The notes beneath the pieces are model-generated. The model was not told where the DNA came from, did no database searches, and saw only the letters and a list, made by a program, of their open reading frames with translations. The position numbers and the translations under genes are program-made. Positions 59,046-64,000 of a stretch of 64,000 bases of DNA are shown here, one piece after another (the first letter of the stretch is position 1; each line of letters starts with the position of its first letter). The stretch covers positions 382,001-446,000 of the forward strand of contig NZ_OY760065.1 in NCBI RefSeq assembly GCF_963662885.1, read 5' to 3'. Source of the stretch: an uncultured Pseudodesulfovibrio sp. Its GTDB lineage: Bacteria; Desulfobacterota; Desulfovibrionia; Desulfovibrionales; Desulfovibrionaceae.

Positions 59046-59930
59046 TCAGGCCGCTTCGCTGGCCTTTTCCAGATCGCCGTCAGGCACTGCGGCAGAGTCC
59101 GCCATGTCCGCAAGTTCCACAGGCTGGCGCTTGCGCTGCACATACTTGCGGGTGATGCGCCGCAGGGTCTCGGTCTTTCCCTCGCGCTCGGCCGGGGAAA
59201 GGAACGAGGCAAGCTTTCGTTCCAGCTTGTAGGAGTTCTGCTCCTTGCTGATGGCCACGATGCCTTCCATGACCAGCTTCTGGTTGAGCAATTCAGCCCG
59301 TGTGGAATAATTGATGTTTTCAGCAATGGGCGAAAAGACCAGATGGGACAGGATCAGCCCATACAAGGTGGAGATGAAGGCCACCGGGATATTTTTGAGG
59401 ATCACGGCGGTGTCGTTGATGCCCATGAGGAGACCGATGAGGCCAATGACCGAACCCGCAACGCCGAACGCGGGAGCCGTGCGGGCCAGGGTCTGGAAAA
59501 ATCGCTCGCTCTGCTGGCGACGTAGATTGAAGAATGCCATCTCCGCGCTCAGGCATTCGCGGATTTCATCCTCCTTGTAGTTGTCCACCAGAAGGCACAG
59601 CCCGCTTTTCAAAAAGGAACTCGTGGCCTTGTTGGCCGAACGTTCCAGGGAAAGCACACCGTCCACCTTGGATTTGACGGACAGATCGAGCAAGGTGGTG
59701 ACAATCTCTTCTGCCGTGGTCCGCCCATTGGTGTATACGTTCTTGGCCACGGCAAAGGCGTTTTTGACGTGCCCCACCGGATAGCTGATGAGCATGGCCG
59801 CGCTCAGGCCTGAAATGACGACAAGAAATGCCGCCAGGTTGAAGTACGCCCCGGCCGCGCCGGTGAGCATGAAACTGCCTATGAATATGGCCAGGCTCAA
59901 ACCGATCCCGATAAGATTTTTTCTACCCAT
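59046..59930 (-). CDS. motA: Flagellar motor stator protein MotA
   Basis: A 294-residue stator subunit with four transmembrane helices. Helix 1 is GIGLSLAIFIGSFMLTG, and the cytoplasmic loop carries the rotor-contact region (LERSANKATSSFLKSGLCLL). The conserved TM3 segment is TLARTAPAFGVAGSVIGLIG near residue 160, and TM4 is NIPVAFISTLYGLILSHLVF. A charged C-terminal tail of about 60 residues is longer than usual. It lies 16 bases after motB, reversed from the standard order. GGAGG precedes ATG 59930. Confidence 0.93.
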   Translation of the reverse strand: MGRKNLIGIGLSLAIFIGSFMLTGAAGAYFNLAAFLVVISGLSAAMLISYPVGHVKNAFAVAKNVYTNGRTTAEEIVTTLLDLSVKSKVDGVLSLERSANKATSSFLKSGLCLLVDNYKEDEIRECLSAEMAFFNLRRQQSERFFQTLARTAPAFGVAGSVIGLIGLLMGINDTAVILKNIPVAFISTLYGLILSHLVFSPIAENINYSTRAELLNQKLVMEGIVAISKEQNSYKLERKLASFLSPAEREGKTETLRRITRKYVQRKRQPVELADMADSAAVPDGDLEKASEAA

Positions 59931-59946
59931 GGATGCCTCCGATCGA

Positions 59947-60669
59947 TCAACTGTTGTTGGAAATAACGATTTCGACACGCCGATTGCTGGTCTGGTTGGC
60001 TGCCGAGGTGTCTGGCAGTTCAGGCTGATACGCCCCCCTGCCGGTTACCACCAACCGCTTGGGGGCAATCCCGATGCGATTGATGAGCTGGTCCGCAATG
60101 CCCGCCGCCCGTTCGGACGACAACGTGAAACTCTGTGCTCCCTGCGCCTCGCTCTGATCCACAAAACCTATGACGTGGACCAGCCCCACGCTCAGTCGGA
60201 CCAGGTCCCCTATCTCGTCGAGATAGGCTGCGGACTCGGGCTTGAGCTGGCCGGAACCACCGTCGAAAAACAGATCGCCACGCAGGGTCACGCGTACTTG
60301 GCCTCGTCCCTCCCGGACCACGGTGATACCGTTGGTGCGGGAGCGATACAGGACCTCGTTTTCAGCCACTTGGACCACGTCTTGAGACCCGCCGGTGGTG
60401 GTCCGGCTTGCGATCTGGCCGATAAGGCCGATGAGCGGATCAAGGGCGCTGGCCGACTGGGCTTTTTCTGCGGACTGTTTACTGAACAATATCTTCACGT
60501 CCTGTTTTGAGCTTGCGTAGATGAACAGCACGGCAAAAAGCACGAACATGACCATCATCAGATCGGACCAGGGAACGGCCCAGTCATTGGCTCCACGGGA
60601 CGGGTCCTCGCCTTCCATCTGGTGAAACGAGGTAAAACCCTGGTCGAATTTCGTATCTGTCTTCTGCAT
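59947..60669 (-). CDS. motB: Flagellar motor protein MotB
   Basis: A 240-residue stator subunit with one N-terminal transmembrane helix, WSDLMMVMFVLFAVLFIYAS, containing the proton/ion-conducting Asp. The periplasmic part has the OmpA-like peptidoglycan-binding domain (about 130-240: HVIGFVDQSEAQGAQSFTLS, then SERAAGIADQLINRIG). ATG 60669 has AGGAG five bases upstream; GTG 60675 is less likely. The gene precedes motA on the same strand. Confidence 0.93.
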   Translation of the reverse strand: MQKTDTKFDQGFTSFHQMEGEDPSRGANDWAVPWSDLMMVMFVLFAVLFIYASSKQDVKILFSKQSAEKAQSASALDPLIGLIGQIASRTTTGGSQDVVQVAENEVLYRSRTNGITVVREGRGQVRVTLRGDLFFDGGSGQLKPESAAYLDEIGDLVRLSVGLVHVIGFVDQSEAQGAQSFTLSSERAAGIADQLINRIGIAPKRLVVTGRGAYQPELPDTSAANQTSNRRVEIVISNNS

Positions 60670-60829
60670 TTTCACTCCTGCGCTCTCGCGCGCACGTTAT
60701 GAAGCAAAAAACCTGCCATGGTGATAATCGTTTGAAATGACCGGGTAAGTTACAAAGCATGTCAGTTCATGAACGCTTGCTTAGGAACCGATACGGATCA
60801 ATCGTCAAGAGTCCGTCGTTGACGCCGAG

Positions 60830-61471
60830 ATGGATATGAGGAACATTTCGGGCATGCAAAAAGGTCCCTTCCGCAACCGATCCCCCCTTGTCCTGGCCTC
60901 GGGTTCTCCCCGCAGGCGTGAACTTCTGGCCGACCTTGGCCTGACCTTCGATGTGCACCCGAGTCCGCTGGAAGAGCCTCTGCCCGAACCAGGGGAATCA
61001 CCAGCCGAATACGTCCTGCGCATGGCCGAACTTAAAACCCTGGACGTGGCCGGCCGTTTTCGTGGAGCGACAATTCTCGGCGCTGACACCGCCGTGGTTC
61101 TGGGCGAGCGGATCATGGGCAAACCCCATTCCAAGCTCGACGCGCTCGAGATGCTGACTACCCTGTCCGGCATGACCCATCAGGTGGTCAGCGGATTTTG
61201 CGTGGTCCTGCCCGACGGCAAAATCCTGTCCGAAGCCGTCAGCACGGATGTGGACATGCGAGAGTCCACCGAGGGCGAACTGATGAGCTACATCGAGACC
61301 GGCGAACCCATGGACAAGGCCGGAGCATACGCCATTCAGGGCGTGGGCACCTTTCTGGTTACGGCCATACGAGGCTCCTACACCAACGTCGTTGGACTGC
61401 CTGTCGCTCGTGTTCTTGAAGTGCTGACCGCGTCAGGCTGTGCTGAGCCACGGCTGCCGAACAAGAGCTAA
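60830..61471 (+). CDS. maf: Maf-family nucleotide pyrophosphatase
   Basis: A 213-residue Maf protein that hydrolyses non-canonical or dTTP/UTP-type nucleotides. The N-terminal LVLASGSPRRRELLADLGLT is the signature. The ADTAVVLGERIMGKP loop near residue 84 holds the catalytic Asp. DKAGAYAIQGVG near 163 completes the site. Starts at 60830, 60836 or 60854 are all possible; the family usually begins only about ten residues before LVLAS, which favours a shorter start. It is divergent from motB. Confidence 0.92.
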   Translation: MDMRNISGMQKGPFRNRSPLVLASGSPRRRELLADLGLTFDVHPSPLEEPLPEPGESPAEYVLRMAELKTLDVAGRFRGATILGADTAVVLGERIMGKPHSKLDALEMLTTLSGMTHQVVSGFCVVLPDGKILSEAVSTDVDMRESTEGELMSYIETGEPMDKAGAYAIQGVGTFLVTAIRGSYTNVVGLPVARVLEVLTASGCAEPRLPNKS

Positions 61472-61714
61472 GCCCGGACCAGACTTCAAATCGGTCTCTC
61501 TGTGGATCTTGCAAGAATCAAAAAAGCCGTTCGCCTTATCCTTCAGCCCGGCAAATCCATCCCCTCGGAATAAACGATGGCAGAAATGGCCCAAGACGGT
61601 TGAAGTCCTGTCTCTTTCAGCTATTATTCATCGTGATCAAATACTGCTGGCGAGCCTCCTTCAGGCAGTGTTCCGCCAACATCTCCACCATCCAGAAACC
61701 AAACGGAGATACCC

Positions 61715-62221
61715 ATGACCGATAAACCTGAAAAGACCACCACCGCCATTCTTGGAGCCCTGCAAGGATCCATAACGATATTCAGCGATCTGCTTCGCTC
61801 CATCCCGACAGATGTCCTGGACACAAAACGAGGAGAAGGGTTCTGGTCCCTGCACGAGCACGCCGCCCACCTGGCCGACGTCCAGTTCATGGGGCTGGAG
61901 CGGATGCGGCGCATCCTGACCGAGGATGTGCCCGAATTCGTGCCCTTCGTCCCGGGCAAGGAGGATGAAACAGAGAGACCGCCTCTTGCTCCTGTGGATG
62001 ACATCGTCACCCAATTCAAAAGCGGCCGAGAAAAACAGCTCGAACTCTTGAAGAGCGCCTCCCCTGAGGACTGGAAGCGGACGGCCATTCATCCTGAATA
62101 CGAGCAATACGGTCTGTATATCTTCGCTCGCCACATCCTCATGCACGATCACTGGCACATGTACCGGATGGAGGAATTGTGGCTGGCAAGGGATGAAGAC
62201 CTTTCCAAACTCGAAGGATAA
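61715..62221 (+). CDS. DinB-fold protein
   Basis: A 168-residue four-helix protein of the DinB/YfiT type. The metal-binding His residues are in FWSLHEHAAHLADVQFMGLE near residue 47 and FARHILMHDHWHMYRMEEL near 135. Relatives are thiol-dependent transferases. GGAG lies before ATG 61715. A partly T-rich 240-base gap separates it from maf. No substrate is known. Confidence 0.88.
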   Translation: MTDKPEKTTTAILGALQGSITIFSDLLRSIPTDVLDTKRGEGFWSLHEHAAHLADVQFMGLERMRRILTEDVPEFVPFVPGKEDETERPPLAPVDDIVTQFKSGREKQLELLKSASPEDWKRTAIHPEYEQYGLYIFARHILMHDHWHMYRMEELWLARDEDLSKLEG

Positions 62222-62285
62222 TCAAGCTCGAGACGGGGCAATCCACACGGCGGCTTAGCCCCTTTGGCCAGCAGGAAGGAACACC

Positions 62286-62708
62286 ATGAACTTTCGAATG
62301 AAAAAAGACTGTGCGAACGTAGACTGGCGAGCTGTTGCCGACATTCTGAAAGAAGTCGGCATGGCCCATCATTCGCCTGAGATGCACGCCAAGGCATTTA
62401 AGGCCAGCTACACCAGGGTCTTCATCTATGATGAGGATAAGCTGATCGGTTTTGGCCGGGCCATTTCGGACGGAGCCTACCAAGCGGCCGTTTACGACTG
62501 CGCCGTGCTGCCTGAGTATCAGGGGCACAAACTCGGGACCCGGATCATGGATGCCCTGCTGAAAGACGTGGGGGAATGCAACGTTATTCTTTACGCTGCG
62601 CCCGGCAAGGAAGGCTTCTATCAGAAGCAGGGATTCAGCCGAATGAAGACGGGCATGGCGCGCTTCACCAGCCCCGACGCAATGCGTGACAAGGGCTTCA
62701 CCGAATAG
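62286..62708 (+). CDS. GNAT-family N-acetyltransferase
   Basis: A 140-residue GNAT enzyme. The acetyl-CoA loop is PEYQGHKLGTRIMDALLKDV near residue 76, preceded by the strand LIGFGRAISDGAYQAAVYDC. GFYQKQGFSRMKTGMA near 117 is the usual last motif. The acceptor is unknown. AGGAAGG precedes ATG 62286. It follows the DinB-type gene after 64 bases. Confidence 0.9.
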   Translation: MNFRMKKDCANVDWRAVADILKEVGMAHHSPEMHAKAFKASYTRVFIYDEDKLIGFGRAISDGAYQAAVYDCAVLPEYQGHKLGTRIMDALLKDVGECNVILYAAPGKEGFYQKQGFSRMKTGMARFTSPDAMRDKGFTE

Positions 62709-62727
62709 CCACCCTTATCCTCTCAGG

Positions 62728-63297
62728 CTATTTCCCGATATAACGGACGAGGTAGGTGACCTCCCCCAGGTCGACCACGGTGTCGTGGACGAACCCATGG
62801 GGCGCAGTCAGCCGGTCGGCATCCTCGGGCCCAATGCGTTTTTCAGGATCGGACGGTCCGGGGCCTTTGGCGAACTTCTTGAACTCGATCAGCGCCAAAA
62901 CGCCTCCGGGCACGAGCACACGTTTTATCTCTTCCATGAGTCCTGGCCGGGCCTCCTCGGGCAAATCATGCAGCACGGTAGCCATGAACGCGGCGTCCAC
63001 CGACCCTGTGGGCAAATCAAGCGTCCTGGACAAATCGGCCACTTTGGCTTCGACATTGCCGAGTCCTTCTTCACGAGCCCTTTCTGTCAGCGCCGCTATG
63101 CCCTCCTCCCACAAGTCCAGGGCATAGACCAGGGAGCCTGCGCCCAGACGACGGGCAAGGGCCAGGGTATAGTTCCCGGCGCCGCAGCCGAGATCAAGAT
63201 AGGTGGCTCTGGAGCCGACCATGATGTTGTCGAAAGCCAGATCCTGATCGATGAGGTCGATGCTGCTTTTTCCAGCGGCCTTGGGTTTGGATTCCAT
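62728..63297 (-). CDS. SAM-dependent methyltransferase
   Basis: A 189-residue class I methyltransferase. Motif I is YLDLGCGAGNYTLALARRLG near residue 33. The following acidic stretch is VYALDLWEEGIAAL, and AAFMATVLHDLPEEARPGLM near 92 continues the fold. It acts on a small molecule or protein that cannot be named. ATG 63297 is preceded by GGAGTATCC. Convergent with the GNAT gene at 62286, and followed upstream by another GNAT gene. Confidence 0.88.
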   Translation of the reverse strand: MESKPKAAGKSSIDLIDQDLAFDNIMVGSRATYLDLGCGAGNYTLALARRLGAGSLVYALDLWEEGIAALTERAREEGLGNVEAKVADLSRTLDLPTGSVDAAFMATVLHDLPEEARPGLMEEIKRVLVPGGVLALIEFKKFAKGPGPSDPEKRIGPEDADRLTAPHGFVHDTVVDLGEVTYLVRYIGK

Positions 63298-63363
63298 GGA
63301 TACTCCGGATAAATATTCGATTTCCGATCAGGATACGCGTTACGCCCCTCGGCGTCAAAAGAT

Positions 63364-63852
63364 CTAGGGATTGACGTGCTTGCCCAAAATGGACAGGCCA
63401 TAGCGCTTGCCGTCCATCTCGGCTATCCCCGGCAGATCTCCCCATGTTTCGAATCCAAAGGAACGGAACAGCCGTATGGACCCCTCGTTGTGGGAAAAAA
63501 TATAGGCCACAACGCTCCGTATGCCCAGTTCCGGCGTCATATCCAAGGCCTCTTTGAGCAACCGTTTGCCCAATCCCTGGCGTCGGTACTCCGGGGCAAT
63601 GTAAATGCTGATTTCCGCTGTGCGGTCATAAGCCGGTCGTCCGTAAAAGGATTCAAAGCTGACCCAGGCGGCAACTTCTCCTTCGATGCGCTCGACCATG
63701 ATGGGGCGCTTGCCGGGAATGTGGTTGTTGAACCAGGCCCGCTTCGACTCGACGCTCACCGGCTCTATGTCTGCGGTGGCCAGGCGTGTGGGGACCGTGG
63801 AGTTGTATATTTCGACGATTTTCGGAAGGTCTTTATCGGTGGCGGGTTGCAT
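63364..63852 (-). CDS. Phosphinothricin-acetyltransferase-like GNAT enzyme
   Basis: A 162-residue GNAT protein of the Pat/Bar type. Typical parts are VEIYNSTVPTRLATADIEPV at the N terminus, the acetyl-CoA loop PEYRRQGLGKRLLKEALDMT near residue 89, and GSIRLFRSFGFETWGDLPG near 129. Such chromosomal copies often acylate methionine sulfoximine or similar compounds rather than giving herbicide resistance. AAAGGAG precedes ATG 63852. It lies 66 bases upstream of the methyltransferase gene on the same strand. Confidence 0.9.
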   Translation of the reverse strand: MQPATDKDLPKIVEIYNSTVPTRLATADIEPVSVESKRAWFNNHIPGKRPIMVERIEGEVAAWVSFESFYGRPAYDRTAEISIYIAPEYRRQGLGKRLLKEALDMTPELGIRSVVAYIFSHNEGSIRLFRSFGFETWGDLPGIAEMDGKRYGLSILGKHVNP

Positions 63853-64000
63853 GAAATGCTCCTTTATTCACCCGGCCGGTGCCGGGTTGGAAGTCGGCTT
63901 ACGGCGCAGACAATAATCGGCCTTTTCACGACAAGCAAGAATTGAACGAAGGCATACCCCACAGGAAACGACTTCACGCTCACCGGTCGTATTCGTCAAG

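Overview
The window looks like a chromosomal segment of a Gram-negative sulfate reducer, most likely Desulfovibrionaceae (Desulfovibrio or Pseudodesulfovibrio type). This is inferred from gene content: a fused acetyl-CoA carboxylase alpha-beta carboxyltransferase next to a stand-alone biotin carboxylase, a fused gamma-alpha 2-oxoacid:ferredoxin oxidoreductase, a small 4Fe-4S ferredoxin, ferritin, and a CHASE2 cyclase. No 16S or tRNA gene is complete here, so the assignment is not proven.

Positions 1 to about 10757 are an integrated mobile island. It starts with a P4-type tyrosine integrase whose ribosome binding site lies inside an arm-type repeat. It continues with two coupled small genes, a strongly folded segment, an unknown gene, an AlpA-like regulator, a RepA-like AAA helicase and an ERCC4-family nuclease. 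Then come two cos-like direct repeats, a small HTH protein and an HK97-type major capsid protein. No portal, protease or large terminase is present. This looks like a phage satellite carrying its own capsid gene, or a prophage cut down to the same layout. On the opposite strand it carries a small DUF1653-like protein, a broken DNA/RNA endonuclease and a low-GC DUF5677-like gene. A possible first right end lies near 9365. A frameshifted HTH remnant and an abortive-infection (Abi_C-like) gene follow. The apparent right attachment site, the 3' end of a tRNA-Ser, is at 10738-10757.

Positions 10.9-25.6 kb are mixed chromosomal genes: a soluble GAF histidine kinase, Sel1/peptidoglycan-binding and other lipoproteins, a TSCPD protein, a pair of small genes with a palindromic operator candidate, a ZIP transporter, DUF190, DUF554, an alkyltransferase-like protein, an EamA transporter, a ferredoxin, a TauE exporter, a CHASE2 adenylate cyclase and an NAD(P)H/FAD oxidoreductase.

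Positions 25.8-43.3 kb hold core metabolism and information processing: acetyl-CoA carboxylase, an EAL-CBS-GGDEF protein, EttA, 2-oxoacid:ferredoxin oxidoreductase, ferritin, the dnaX-ybaB-recR-recD2 cluster and ilvE. Positions 43.5-48.8 kb hold an aspartate-family amino acid operon (aminotransferase, homoserine dehydrogenase, ApgM-like protein, thioesterase), an amidohydrolase and a small lipoprotein. Positions 48.9-58.9 kb, on the minus strand, hold an amino acid ABC permease and binding protein, a BMP-type nucleoside ABC transporter next to a purine phosphoribosyltransferase, a MerA-like oxidoreductase with a TVP38 membrane protein, and glucokinase. The rest holds motB-motA in reversed order, maf, a DinB-fold protein, two GNAT acetyltransferases and a methyltransferase. 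The most unusual part is the capsid-bearing island.
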